NCBI GenBank assembly: GCA_963845895.1
Contig: CAWJTN010000001.1
Location: forward strand, 186,001-250,000
Length of the DNA stretch: 64,000 nucleotides
Origin: CAWJTN01 sp963845895
GTDB lineage: Bacteria > Patescibacteriota > Microgenomatia > UBA1406 > GWC2-37-13
Direction of reading: 5' to 3'
Made by a program: the position numbers and the translations under genes. Below the pieces are notes generated by a model. The model did no database searches. It saw only the letters and a list, made by a program, of their open reading frames with translations, and was not told where the DNA came from. Positions 24,195 to 32,698 of the stretch are shown in pieces; positions within the stretch are counted from its first letter, which is position 1, and the number at the start of each line of letters is the position of its first letter.

Positions 24195-24290
24195 GTCATT
24201 CCGACCCCGATGAAAATCGGGGGAGGAATCTAGCGACAGCGTATTTTCGTTTCACTAGATTTCTCAGTCGTTTCACTCCTTCGAAATGAC
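24195..24290. repeat. 96-bp imperfect hairpin repeat (GTCATTCCGA...TCGAAATGAC)
   Basis: Outer arms GTCATT and AATGAC and inner arms GAGGAATCTAG and CTAGATTTCTC pair across a short loop. A smaller palindrome (CCCCGATGAAAATCGGGG) is nested in the left arm. It fills the space between glyA and the next gene. This wording is familiar from dispersed intergenic repeats in many bacterial genomes. I see no open frame in it, so it is a non-autonomous element or a structured RNA spacer. Confidence 0.75.
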
Positions 24291-24308
24291 AATAAGGGCT
24301 TAATAAAT

Positions 24309-24314
24309 TATAAT
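24309..24314 (+). promoter_or_regulatory. -10 box adjoining the ATG at 24321
   Basis: A perfect TATAAT ends six bases before the ATG, with no ribosome-binding site between: leaderless arrangement. Confidence 0.62.
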
Positions 24315-24320
24315 TGATAT

Positions 24321-24626
24321 ATGATTTATGGACTTTTACTGGGAAATCTCCTGATGGTATTAACAATAATACTTAGATTTAATCACCTACCTCCCCAGAT
24401 TCCTCTTTTTTATTCAAAACTTCAAGGAGAAGATCAATTGGCTGATACTTGGATGATAGCTATCTTACCTTTTCTAATGAATCTACTGATAATTATCAAT
24501 TCTTACATATCTCATCGATTTTTTAAGGACACTATTTTAGTTAAAAAAGTCTTTGATTATCTTAATTATGCGGTAATCATTTCTTTTACAATCATTTTTA
24601 TGAAAATTATTTTTCTCGTAACCTAA
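24321..24626 (+). CDS. Small membrane protein, function unknown
   Basis: A 101-residue protein with three predicted membrane segments (about residues 2-18, 44-63 and 82-99). Between the first two lies FNHLPPQIPLFYSKLQGEDQLADTW (positions about 20-44). The PPQIPLFYS-type loop resembles small DUF1648-like proteins. It is one base from the WecA-like gene and probably co-transcribed with it, so a role at the membrane in cell-wall or glycan synthesis is possible, but only by association. Confidence 0.65.
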   Translation: MIYGLLLGNLLMVLTIILRFNHLPPQIPLFYSKLQGEDQLADTWMIAILPFLMNLLIIINSYISHRFFKDTILVKKVFDYLNYAVIISFTIIFMKIIFLVT

Positions 24627-24627
24627 A

Positions 24628-25686
24628 ATGCAGAATCTAATAATTTTTGTCTTTGCTTCCATATTATCTTTTCTCTTTACAATTCCAACTATCTATATCG
24701 CAAAAAAAGTTCATCTTGTGACAGATAGAAGATCTCGGCCTCATCCCGCACACACACATTCTGGATTAATCCCCCGCGGTGGAGGAATTCCTGTTTATCT
24801 CACTCTTTTGTTTTCCTCTCTACTTTTTCTCCCAATGACCAAGATCATTTTTGGAATTCTTTTTTCAAGTTTAATTTTAGTTGTTATTGGTATTTTAGAT
24901 GATTATTATGATCTTTCACCATATTTAAGATTTACCTTTAATCTACTAATTTCTATGATAGTCATAGGTTTTGGCCTTGGAATTCCTTATATCTCCAATC
25001 CTTTCGGTGGAATAATTAGATTAGATCAATGGAGATTCTCTTTTGATATTCTCGGAAGACATTCTGTTTTGGTTCTGGCCGATCTTGTAGCTATTATTTG
25101 GCTAACTGCCATAATGAATATGGTAAATTGGAGTAAGGGAGTAGACGGACAACTTCCAGGATTTGTAGCGATTACTGCTTTTTTTCTTGGCATAGTTTCT
25201 CAGAGATTCACTTCTCATGACATATCAGTCCAGGCTGTAACATTTCTTTCTTTTATTGTTGCAGGTTCTTATCTTGGTTTTTTACCTTTTAATTTTTTTC
25301 CACAAAAAATAATGCCAGGTTATGGAGGTGGAGCTCTTGCGGGATTCCTATTGGGTATTCTATCAATTTTATCTTTTGGAAAATTAGGGACTGCTATTTT
25401 AATACTATCTGTACCGGTGATTGATGCATCCTATACAATTATCAGAAGAATTAAGAATAAACAGTCGCCCTTCAAAGCAGATTGGGGACACTTTCATCAC
25501 AAACTTTTGGAGCTTGGTTGGGGAAAAAGAAGAATTGCAATTTTTTATTGGGCCGTCACTTTTATATTAGGTGTTTCTAGTCTTTTCTTAAAAGGATTTG
25601 AAAAAATACTTGCTTTTTTGATGACTGGTTTAATTTTATTTTTCTTCATCTTGATAATTGATAGAGTAAAGAAAGTTAAAGGATGA
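24628..25686 (+). CDS. WecA/MraY-family polyprenyl-phosphate sugar-1-phosphate transferase
   Basis: A 352-residue membrane enzyme that loads a sugar phosphate onto undecaprenyl phosphate. Family motifs are HSGLIPRGGGIPVY, the metal-binding GILDDYYDLSPYLRF, NMVNWSKGVDGQLPG and the late DWGHFHHKLLELGWGKRR. About ten membrane helices. The HFHH motif and the region before it place it nearer WecA/TagO than MraY. It would start the glycan whose later enzymes are encoded at 17.9-20.7 and 29.5-34.8 kb. Confidence 0.9.
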   Translation: MQNLIIFVFASILSFLFTIPTIYIAKKVHLVTDRRSRPHPAHTHSGLIPRGGGIPVYLTLLFSSLLFLPMTKIIFGILFSSLILVVIGILDDYYDLSPYLRFTFNLLISMIVIGFGLGIPYISNPFGGIIRLDQWRFSFDILGRHSVLVLADLVAIIWLTAIMNMVNWSKGVDGQLPGFVAITAFFLGIVSQRFTSHDISVQAVTFLSFIVAGSYLGFLPFNFFPQKIMPGYGGGALAGFLLGILSILSFGKLGTAILILSVPVIDASYTIIRRIKNKQSPFKADWGHFHHKLLELGWGKRRIAIFYWAVTFILGVSSLFLKGFEKILAFLMTGLILFFFILIIDRVKKVKG

Positions 25687-25716
25687 TAAAATAACTTTTT
25701 AATCCGTTAACTCGTT

Positions 25717-25738
25717 TACCCCGATTAAATCGGGGTTA
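25717..25738. repeat. Palindrome ACCCCGATT-A-AATCGGGGT
   Basis: A 9-bp inverted repeat around a single A just before miaB. The arms CCCCGAT/ATCGGGG also occur at 24206-24223 and in the hairpin at 53488-53506. The downstream sequence is A-rich, so a terminator in the plus direction is doubtful. Confidence 0.5.
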
Positions 25739-25748
25739 ATAAAAATTA

Positions 25749-26954
25749 ATGAAATACTTTATTAAGACATTTGGTTGTCAACAAAACAGAGCCGATTCTG
25801 AAAGAGTCGCATCCGCATTCCAAGCGCGAGGAATGAAAAAAGCAAAAGGATATAGAGATGCTGATTATGTAGTTGTTAATACTTGCATGGTTAGGGAGTC
25901 AGCCGAAAACAGGGTCTACGGACTACTAAATAATCTTGGAAAATCGAAATCTAGTCCTGAGCGAAGTCGAAGGATAAAAATTATTGTGACGGGTTGTATG
26001 GTAGGTCTAGCCTTCAGAGATAAAACAGGAAAATTTCTTAAAAGATTAAAAGAAATTATGCCGGAAGTAGATGAATTCATGCCGATAGAAGAAGTTGGTT
26101 TTGATAATCAGCCTGTCCGGCAGGATTCGGTTAACGCCTGGGTGCCGATTTCAAACGGTTGTAATAATTTTTGTACTTTTTGTGTCGTTCCTTTCACACG
26201 TGGAAGAGAAATTAGTAGACCATTCGAGGATATCATAAATGAATGTAAAGAACTAAAACACAAAGGGTACCAAAAAGTTACTCTTCTTGGCCAAAATGTA
26301 AATTCTTATGGAGCCGACCTTATTCTCGGTGAAAAAAATATCCAAGTTATACGTGATATAAATAAAACATATTTCGAGCCTGTACACCCGCAGGGTGTCT
26401 ACGCTCAAAAATATAAAGATTTTAAACCTGTTTATGTCAAACATCTTGGTCGCTACCGCATCCCTACTCTCTTTCTTCAACTACTCGAAACTGTGGCTAA
26501 GCTTGGTTTTGAAAAAGTTGACTTTATCTCTTCAAACCCTTGGGATTTTTCGGATGAACTGATTGATGTAATTGCCAGAAATAAAAACATCACAAGAACA
26601 TTACATCTTCCTGTTCAATCAGGCGACAATAATGTTCTTAAACGCATGAACCGTTGGTACACAACAAAGCAATACCTTGCTTTGATCTCAAAACTCAAAA
26701 GTCAAATCTCAAATCTAAAAATAACGACAGACATAATAGTGGGTTTTTGTGGCGAAACAGAAAAAGAATTCGAAAATACCGTTGACCTCGTGAAAAAAGT
26801 CGGATATCAAAAAGCCTATATCTCAATGTACTCCCAAAGGCCGATGACAGCAGCAACTAAAGTTTTGAAAGATGATGTTCCTCATTCTGTGAAGAGACAA
26901 CATTGGTTGATTCTTGAAAATCTTATTAATAAACCGCACTTAAAGAAAAACTAA
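25749..26954 (+). CDS. miaB: tRNA-2-methylthio-N6-dimethylallyladenosine synthase-like (MiaB), no TRAM domain
   Basis: Radical SAM methylthiotransferase acting on A37 of tRNAs. The N-terminal domain has the three cluster cysteines (TFGCQQNRADSE, VVNTCMVRESAE, VTGCMV). The radical SAM motif is GCNNFCTFCVVP, followed by LLGQNVNSYGADL. Three palindromic repeats lie in the frame: SSPERSRR (25951-25975), the NQPVRQDS region, and a segment with EPVHPQGVYAQ inside a roughly 45-residue insertion after GADL. At 401 residues it ends after RQHWLILENLI and lacks the C-terminal TRAM RNA-binding domain. Confidence 0.85.
   Translation: MKYFIKTFGCQQNRADSERVASAFQARGMKKAKGYRDADYVVVNTCMVRESAENRVYGLLNNLGKSKSSPERSRRIKIIVTGCMVGLAFRDKTGKFLKRLKEIMPEVDEFMPIEEVGFDNQPVRQDSVNAWVPISNGCNNFCTFCVVPFTRGREISRPFEDIINECKELKHKGYQKVTLLGQNVNSYGADLILGEKNIQVIRDINKTYFEPVHPQGVYAQKYKDFKPVYVKHLGRYRIPTLFLQLLETVAKLGFEKVDFISSNPWDFSDELIDVIARNKNITRTLHLPVQSGDNNVLKRMNRWYTTKQYLALISKLKSQISNLKITTDIIVGFCGETEKEFENTVDLVKKVGYQKAYISMYSQRPMTAATKVLKDDVPHSVKRQHWLILENLINKPHLKKN
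25951..25975. repeat. Palindromic repeat inside miaB (CCTGAGCGAAGTCGAAGG)
   Basis: CTAGTCCTGAGCGAAGTCGAAGG-type sequence read in frame as SSPERSRR. Related strings (CTGAGCGA...AGTCGAAG) lie just upstream of hrcA (45713-45748), and a degenerate one lies between dnaJ and dnaK (about 42376-42412). This is a dispersed element that has entered a coding gene without breaking it. Confidence 0.65.
26378..26402. repeat. Palindrome ACACCC-GCA-GGGTGT inside miaB
   Basis: A 6-bp perfect stem with flanking partial pairing, read in frame as PVHPQGVYA. It lies in a segment that other MiaB proteins lack, between the GQNVNSYG motif and the LLE helix. Confidence 0.55.
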
Positions 26955-29455
26955 TGATTATATTTTCTGACAAATCTAGAATTAATCAATAACTCCTCCG
27001 ATACTTGTTCAACTGTTCTTTCCAAACCTGGGGTTTTGTTTTTTAGCAAAAATTCTTTTACCTCTTGCTCATTTCCTATACCACAGGTGGGAATAATTGA
27101 TTGAAGAATTCGGCGTAATAACATATTTGCTAACCCGCCGGTTCGTTTTACCAATATTGGAAACGTTTTATACAACCAATCTAAAACTATTTTTTTAGCG
27201 TAAGGATTCCTGGCAACCGAATTAACTCCATAAGGTAAAAAAGCTAGTGGAACTCTAGAAGAAGTTATATACTCAAGAGTTTTTTTAATCTTCTCTTTAT
27301 CTTTTGCAAAACCAAGTGCGCTTAATAATTTTGCTTTCTCTTCCTGCACGAGCGATTCTTCGTACTCTTCTTTAATCAGATTATAATTTCTCCCATCAAA
27401 CCAAACCGAAGAAGAATAAACAATAGATCTCAAATCAGGATGAAGTGAGTTTTTATCTTCCAGAAATTTGATAAATTTCTTTTCAATAAATTTTTCCACT
27501 TCTTTGTCATCAAATAACGTTAAGGAAGAAAGAGCAGCTGATCTCAAATATGAATCAAGAATATTTTCTTTTTTCATAGGTTCAAAACCGATTAAATCTA
27601 AAGATTTTTTGGAAAATTTTATCGCCAAATTTTTGGCTTCTTCACTTTCAACTAACAAATAGATCCCTGATAGTTTTGAAATAATATAATGTAATACAGT
27701 GTTTGATTTTTCCCCTGTGAAAAATGTATTAATACATTGATACAGTTCTGATAAATTTTTTCGCCCTGAAAAAATCATCAAAGATAAATCGTGAATGATT
27801 CCTAATTTATCATTAATCATCAAGAGAGAAATATTTTTTTCTAAATCTTTAAATAGATGCGGCGAATATTCCGAGATAAAAAAACTCGAGTAGTCATAGT
27901 TCACATTTATAAATTTATCTATTAATTTAAACTCCTGTTGTTTATTATTTAATATAAATCTCTCTAATTTTGTTTGGCCAGATTGAATAACTAGAGGAAT
28001 ATTCCAATGTATTTGAGATTTTTCCTCTTCAAGTAACAAAAATCTTTCCTGTTTTAAGATTAATCTATCGTTAACTTTTTCGACCTTTACTTTTGGTAAG
28101 CCAACCTGCTCAATGTATTTTTGCATAATATTAATTACAGTTTTTCCGGATTGTTTTTCCAGTGTATTCCATAAATCTTCAGCCCCAGCATTTTTATATT
28201 TATATATTTTTATATATTCTCTTAAACCATCTCTAAATTTTTTTTCTCCAAGATATAGATCTAGCATTCTTAAAATGCTCCCACCTTTCTCGTAGGCTAT
28301 TTCATCAAATAACTCGTCCAGCTCGGCAAGATTTTTAACTCTAACTTTAATTGCGTGGGAAGAACTCAAGCTGTCTAATGCCATCCCTTCAAATATAGTT
28401 TCAGAAACATATTGGGACCAAACATCCCAATCTTTCCAGTAACTATCAACAGCTTTATTTGCCATATAGGTAGCAAAACTTTCATTTAGCCAAAGGTCAT
28501 CCCACCATTTCATAGTTACCAAATCACCAAACCACATATGTGCAATCTCATGTGCTATTACTCCAGCGATTCTCTGCTTTGTTGCTTTCGAACTTCTATT
28601 AGGATAGTAAAGAAGTGCATTTTCTCTAAAAGTTATTGCTCCCCAATTCTCCATAGCGCCGGAAGCAAAATCAGGAATTGCAATTAAATCCAATTTTTCC
28701 AGGGGATAAGGAAAATCAAAGTATTCTTCAAAATATTTCAGTACTTTTTTTGCCACATCAAGAGCGAATTTACCATATCTGCTTTTTCCCGGAGTTGTAA
28801 CTACTCTTAGAATAACATTTCCAAACTTATCCTCAACAAACTCAAACTCACCTACGCCTAAATACAGTAAATAAGTTGACATTTTGGGTGTTGTGTTAAA
28901 TTTTATAAGCTGTTTGGAGAACACCTCCGAGGTGTTGCTTTTTTTTTGCTTAACCTTCACCTCGGAGGTGAAAGCTGGCAATGTATTTGAAATTGCTGTC
29001 AAGTTTTTGTCAATTATTAACGTAACATCGAAGGTTGATTTAAAAGAAGGATCATCAATACATGGGAAGGCACGTCTTGCATCAGCCGCTTCAAATTGAG
29101 TTGTGGCTAAATATTTTTCTTTTCCGGAAACTATATATTTGCTTCTATAAAATCCCGCAAGTTTATCATTAAGAATACCTTCAAATTCAATTTTTAATTT
29201 ATAGGTTTCATTCTTTAACTCTTTTTTAAGATTAATTATTAATTTTTCTGTCGTAGGCTCAACTTTAAATGAAGAAACAATGTTCTTATTTGCTGCTAGA
29301 ACTTCGCAGTTATTAATTTCTAACTCAACCGAATCCAGTTCTAATCTATCAGTAGAATTAATCACTTCAAAAGTTAAAACTTCTTTTCCGATAAAAACAA
29401 AGTTTCTTAAATCTGGCTCAAACGAAAGCCGATAATTCAGCGGTTTAATCGTCAT
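26951..29455 (-). CDS. M1-family zinc aminopeptidase
   Basis: A cytosolic metallo-aminopeptidase that trims peptides from the N-terminus. I choose ATG 29455 (MTIKPLNYRLSFEPDLRNF), which lies eight bases after a TAAAAT -10 box; 834 residues. The exopeptidase motif is SGAMENWGAITF and the zinc site HEIAHMWFGDLVTMKWW with the downstream glutamate in LNESFATYM. The C-terminal half is a helical ERAP1-like domain. Two 17-bp palindromes (28920-28936 and 28956-28972) are translated in the N-terminal domain as TSEV repeats around a lysine-rich loop. It is convergent with miaB and overlaps it by four bases. Confidence 0.94.
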   Translation of the reverse strand: MTIKPLNYRLSFEPDLRNFVFIGKEVLTFEVINSTDRLELDSVELEINNCEVLAANKNIVSSFKVEPTTEKLIINLKKELKNETYKLKIEFEGILNDKLAGFYRSKYIVSGKEKYLATTQFEAADARRAFPCIDDPSFKSTFDVTLIIDKNLTAISNTLPAFTSEVKVKQKKSNTSEVFSKQLIKFNTTPKMSTYLLYLGVGEFEFVEDKFGNVILRVVTTPGKSRYGKFALDVAKKVLKYFEEYFDFPYPLEKLDLIAIPDFASGAMENWGAITFRENALLYYPNRSSKATKQRIAGVIAHEIAHMWFGDLVTMKWWDDLWLNESFATYMANKAVDSYWKDWDVWSQYVSETIFEGMALDSLSSSHAIKVRVKNLAELDELFDEIAYEKGGSILRMLDLYLGEKKFRDGLREYIKIYKYKNAGAEDLWNTLEKQSGKTVINIMQKYIEQVGLPKVKVEKVNDRLILKQERFLLLEEEKSQIHWNIPLVIQSGQTKLERFILNNKQQEFKLIDKFINVNYDYSSFFISEYSPHLFKDLEKNISLLMINDKLGIIHDLSLMIFSGRKNLSELYQCINTFFTGEKSNTVLHYIISKLSGIYLLVESEEAKNLAIKFSKKSLDLIGFEPMKKENILDSYLRSAALSSLTLFDDKEVEKFIEKKFIKFLEDKNSLHPDLRSIVYSSSVWFDGRNYNLIKEEYEESLVQEEKAKLLSALGFAKDKEKIKKTLEYITSSRVPLAFLPYGVNSVARNPYAKKIVLDWLYKTFPILVKRTGGLANMLLRRILQSIIPTCGIGNEQEVKEFLLKNKTPGLERTVEQVSEELLINSRFVRKYNH
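28920..28972. repeat. Two 17-bp palindromes inside the M1 peptidase gene
   Basis: AACACCTC-C-GAGGTGTT (28920-28936) and TTCACCTC-G-GAGGTGAA (28956-28972) share the core CACCTC/GAGGTG and flank a T-rich stretch. They encode the repeated TSEV in a surface loop. The two palindromes are related to each other, which suggests duplication of a short mobile element. Confidence 0.65.
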
Positions 29456-29463
29456 ATTAAGTA

Positions 29464-29469
29464 ATTTTA
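29464..29469 (-). promoter_or_regulatory. -10 box adjoining the M1 peptidase ATG
   Basis: TAAAAT on the minus strand, eight bases before ATG 29455, with no ribosome-binding site between. This supports the shorter start and a leaderless mRNA. Confidence 0.5.
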
Positions 29470-29494
29470 ACACACAAAAATCCATTGACTTTGA

Positions 29495-29500
29495 TAGAAT
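29495..29500 (+). promoter_or_regulatory. -10 box adjoining the rmlB ATG
   Basis: TAGAAT, seven bases before ATG 29508. It overlaps the other possible ATG at 29499, so it decides the start. Confidence 0.5.
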
Positions 29501-29507
29501 GATTATT

Positions 29508-30530
29508 ATGAATTTACTTGTTACGGGTGGAGCAGGATTTATAGGCTCAAATTTTATTTTATATTGGCTAAAAAAATACCCTCAAGATAAAATCATCAAT
29601 CTTGATAAATTAACATATGCAGGTAATCTTGAAAATCTTAAATCGGTTGAAAAAAACTCAAACTATAAATTTGAACACGGTGACATTTGCGATGCCCAAT
29701 TCGTTAATTCGTTAATTCGTAATTATAAAATTGATTCAATAGTCCATTTCGCCGCCGAATCTCACGTAGATAGGTCAATCTTAGATCCTGCACCGTTTAT
29801 TAAAACAAATATTGAAGGCACATATGTTCTTTTGGAAGCAGCTTTAAAAAATAAAATTAAACGATTTCATCACATCTCAACCGATGAAGTATTCGGCGCA
29901 CTCCCTTTAAATTCAAAAGAAAAATTTAATGAAAATACTTGTTACAATCCAAGAAGTCCGTATTCTGCCTCAAAAGCCGCATCGGATCATTTGGTTCGCG
30001 TTTATTCTACAACCTACAAATTACCAGTTACTATTTCAAACTGCTCTAATAATTTTGGTCCGTATCAATTTCCAGAGAAATTAATTTCACTAGCGGTAAC
30101 AAATTTATTAGAGAATAAAAAAGTTCCTGTGTACGGTGACGGTTTATATGTCCGAGACTGGCTTTATGTAGAAGATCACTGTAAAGCAATTGATTTAATT
30201 TTACATAAAGGAAAAACAGGAGAAACTTATTTTATTGGTGGTTCCGAAGATATCTCTAACATTGAAGTAATTAAAAAAATCTTAACAATGATGGGGCAAG
30301 AGGAAAGTGAGATTGAATTTATAAAAGATCGACCAGGTCATGACCGAAGATACGCCATTGACTGGAGTAAGATTAAAAAAGAGTTTGGTTGGAAACCTAA
30401 ATTTAGTTTTGATCAGGCTCTCCAGGTAACTGTTGAATGGTATAAAAATAATATTGATTGGTGGAAGAGAGTAAAATCTGGCGAGTATAAAAAATATTAC
30501 CATAAACAATATAATTCGATAACTCACTAA
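29508..30530 (+). CDS. rmlB: dTDP-glucose 4,6-dehydratase
   Basis: Second step of dTDP-rhamnose synthesis. The 340-residue extended short-chain dehydrogenase has NAD motif GGAGFIGSNF, the catalytic HHISTDEVFGAL region with the D-E pair, and YSASKAASDHLVRVY with the Y-xxx-K. I choose ATG 29508 over 29499 because a TAGAAT -10 box occupies 29495-29500. It begins a plus-strand sugar-nucleotide series with rmlD, ugd and UXS-like genes; rmlA and rmlC are not in this window. Confidence 0.93.
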   Translation: MNLLVTGGAGFIGSNFILYWLKKYPQDKIINLDKLTYAGNLENLKSVEKNSNYKFEHGDICDAQFVNSLIRNYKIDSIVHFAAESHVDRSILDPAPFIKTNIEGTYVLLEAALKNKIKRFHHISTDEVFGALPLNSKEKFNENTCYNPRSPYSASKAASDHLVRVYSTTYKLPVTISNCSNNFGPYQFPEKLISLAVTNLLENKKVPVYGDGLYVRDWLYVEDHCKAIDLILHKGKTGETYFIGGSEDISNIEVIKKILTMMGQEESEIEFIKDRPGHDRRYAIDWSKIKKEFGWKPKFSFDQALQVTVEWYKNNIDWWKRVKSGEYKKYYHKQYNSITH

Positions 30531-30533
30531 TAA

Positions 30534-30539
30534 TACAAT
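30534..30539 (+). promoter_or_regulatory. -10 box adjoining the rmlD ATG
   Basis: TACAAT ends six bases before ATG 30546, without a ribosome-binding site. Confidence 0.5.
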
Positions 30540-30545
30540 TTGATT

Positions 30546-31379
30546 ATGCTAAAAATTGCCATCACTGGCTCGAATGGACTCATAGGATCACGAATAATTC
30601 AGCTACTAAATTCAGATTTTGAATTTATACAACTTGAGCTTCCAAAATTTGACATCACAAATAAAGATCTAGTTATTAAAACTTTAAATAATTTAGACTT
30701 TGATATTTTACTCCATTTGGCTGCCTACACAAATGTCGATGGAGCTGAAAAAGAAAAAGAAAAAGTATGGAAAGTAAATGTAGAAGGAACAAGAAATTTA
30801 TTTGACTCTGCAATAAGTAAAAAGAAGAAGATGATCTATATTTCTACCGATTTCGTTTTTGATGGTAAGAAGCCACCTTTTTTTGAAGACAGTGAGACAA
30901 ATCCTCTATCATATTACGCAAAAACGAAATTTGAAGGAGAGAAAATAGTTAGAGACAATGTGTTGATTTTGAGGCTGGCTTACCCATATAGATCTAAGTT
31001 TGAGGCAAAAAAGGATTTCGTAAGAGGAATTAAATTTCAACTTGAGCAAAAAACATCTTTAAAAATGATTACAGATTCATTGATAACCCCAACCTTTGTG
31101 GATGATTTGACTCAAGCATTAAAATATCTATTAAATAATTATTCACCAGAAATTTTTCATATTGTTGGATCAAATAGCTTGTCCTGGTTTGATATTGGAA
31201 AATTAATAGCAAACACGTTTGAATTAGATGAGTCCTTGATACAACCTACAGCATTTAAAGAGTATATAAAAAATAAAGCTCCTCGTCCCCAATGGTCAGA
31301 AATCAAATCCAAAAAAAATAATTTTTATAAAATGAAATCCTTTGAAGAAGGACTTGAAGAAATTAAAAAGCAGACTTAA
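30546..31379 (+). CDS. rmlD: dTDP-4-dehydrorhamnose reductase (RmlD-like)
   Basis: Last step of dTDP-rhamnose synthesis. The 277-residue Rossmann protein has GSNGLIGSRI, the DILLHLAAYTNVDGAE signature typical of RmlD, YISTDFVFDGKKPP and a YAKTKFEGE catalytic motif. The start ATG 30546 lies six bases after a TACAAT box. It follows rmlB after 15 bases but has its own -10 box. Close sugar reductases cannot be excluded, but the pairing with rmlB supports the call. Confidence 0.87.
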   Translation: MLKIAITGSNGLIGSRIIQLLNSDFEFIQLELPKFDITNKDLVIKTLNNLDFDILLHLAAYTNVDGAEKEKEKVWKVNVEGTRNLFDSAISKKKKMIYISTDFVFDGKKPPFFEDSETNPLSYYAKTKFEGEKIVRDNVLILRLAYPYRSKFEAKKDFVRGIKFQLEQKTSLKMITDSLITPTFVDDLTQALKYLLNNYSPEIFHIVGSNSLSWFDIGKLIANTFELDESLIQPTAFKEYIKNKAPRPQWSEIKSKKNNFYKMKSFEEGLEEIKKQT

Positions 31380-31388
31380 ATAATTAGA

Positions 31389-31394
31389 TATAAT
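31389..31394 (+). promoter_or_regulatory. -10 box adjoining the ugd ATG
   Basis: A perfect TATAAT eight bases before ATG 31403, without a ribosome-binding site between. Confidence 0.6.
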
Positions 31395-31402
31395 AGTTTC
31401 TT

Positions 31403-32698
31403 ATGACTATAACTGTAATAGGACATGGATATGTTGGTTTGGTTACTGCCTGTATTTTTGCCGATTTTGGCAACGACGTTTGGGTTGTCGGTCATACAAA
31501 AGAAAAAATTGATAGATTAAAAAAAGGAGACCCGATTATTTATGAGCCAGGACTGAAGGAACTTCTTGAAAAAAACTTAAATGCCGAAAGAATCAAATTT
31601 ACTTTAGATTACAAAAAAGCTATTCCAACATCGGAAATTATCTTTATTACCGTTGGAACTCCTCCTCGCCAAGACGGAGAAGCAGATCTCTCTTCTGTTT
31701 TTAACGTTGCAAGAAATATTGCTCCGTATTTAAAAAAGGACTTAACAATCGTTACCTGTAAAAGTACAGTTCCAGTTGGAACCAATAAAAAAGTAGAGGT
31801 AATTTTAAATAAACATAAAACAAAAGGTGCAGAAGTTACCGTAGCGTCCTGCCCTGAATTTTTACGGGAAGGAACCGCCATCTCTGACACTTTAAATCCC
31901 GATAGGGTCGTAATAGGTTCTGACTCAAAAAGAGCAATTGAAGGGCTTCTTGAGCTTCATGAACCAATTAATGGAAAAAGAGTAATAACAGATCTGTCTT
32001 CAGCCGAACTTATAAAATATACATCAAATGCTATGTTGGCAACCAAGATATCATTTGCCAATCTTATTTCTTTCTTCTGCGAGAAAACTGGTGCCGATGT
32101 TGAAACCGTACTCGATTCAGTAGGACTGGACAAGAGAATTGGTAGAATTTTTATGGATCCAGGTATAGGTTACGGAGGTTCATGTCTTCCCAAGGACGTT
32201 AAAGCTCTTGTAAAAATAGGGCAGTCTCTAGGTATCGATGTCAATTATCTTCAATCAGTCGAAAGGGTAAATTATCTTACTCGCTCCAACTTTGTTGACA
32301 AGATTATAAAAAATGTGAAAGGTAAAACTATTGCTATCTGGGGTTTAAGTTTCAAACCAAATACCGACGACATAAGAGAAGCTCCATCATACTATATAAT
32401 TAATAATTTACTAGATAATGGTTTTTCTTTAAAAACATACGATCCGGCCGCCATGGAAAACGTCAAAAAAATTTTTGGCAAAAAATTAACATATGAAGAT
32501 GACCCTTACTTAGCAGTACAAAACTCATCAGCTCTTGTCGTTCTTACTGAATGGAATGAATTTAAACAAGCCGACCTCGTAAAAGTTAAGTCATTATTGA
32601 AAGAACCGGTGATTTTTGATGGAAGAAACATTTACCATCCGGGAACGTTGAAAAAACTCGGATTTAAATATTTTTCGATCGGCAGAAAACCTGTATGA
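31403..32698 (+). CDS. ugd: UDP-glucose/GDP-mannose 6-dehydrogenase family (probably UDP-glucose)
   Basis: Oxidises a nucleotide sugar to its uronic acid with two NAD. The 431 residues have an N-terminal GHGYVGLVTACIFADFG, the CPEFLREGTAISD segment, catalytic cysteine in GIGYGGSCLPKDVKAL, and the C-terminal NAD-binding GLSFKPNTDDIREAPS. The UDP-glucuronate decarboxylase-like gene that overlaps its end by four bases suggests UDP-glucose as substrate, giving UDP-glucuronate and then UDP-xylose. Confidence 0.93.
   Translation: MTITVIGHGYVGLVTACIFADFGNDVWVVGHTKEKIDRLKKGDPIIYEPGLKELLEKNLNAERIKFTLDYKKAIPTSEIIFITVGTPPRQDGEADLSSVFNVARNIAPYLKKDLTIVTCKSTVPVGTNKKVEVILNKHKTKGAEVTVASCPEFLREGTAISDTLNPDRVVIGSDSKRAIEGLLELHEPINGKRVITDLSSAELIKYTSNAMLATKISFANLISFFCEKTGADVETVLDSVGLDKRIGRIFMDPGIGYGGSCLPKDVKALVKIGQSLGIDVNYLQSVERVNYLTRSNFVDKIIKNVKGKTIAIWGLSFKPNTDDIREAPSYYIINNLLDNGFSLKTYDPAAMENVKKIFGKKLTYEDDPYLAVQNSSALVVLTEWNEFKQADLVKVKSLLKEPVIFDGRNIYHPGTLKKLGFKYFSIGRKPV

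Noticed and set aside
24195..24290. Possible CRISPR repeat or tRNA in the glyA spacer
   Set aside because: There is one large inverted repeat, no regular repeat-spacer series, and no cloverleaf with anticodon and T-arm consensus.
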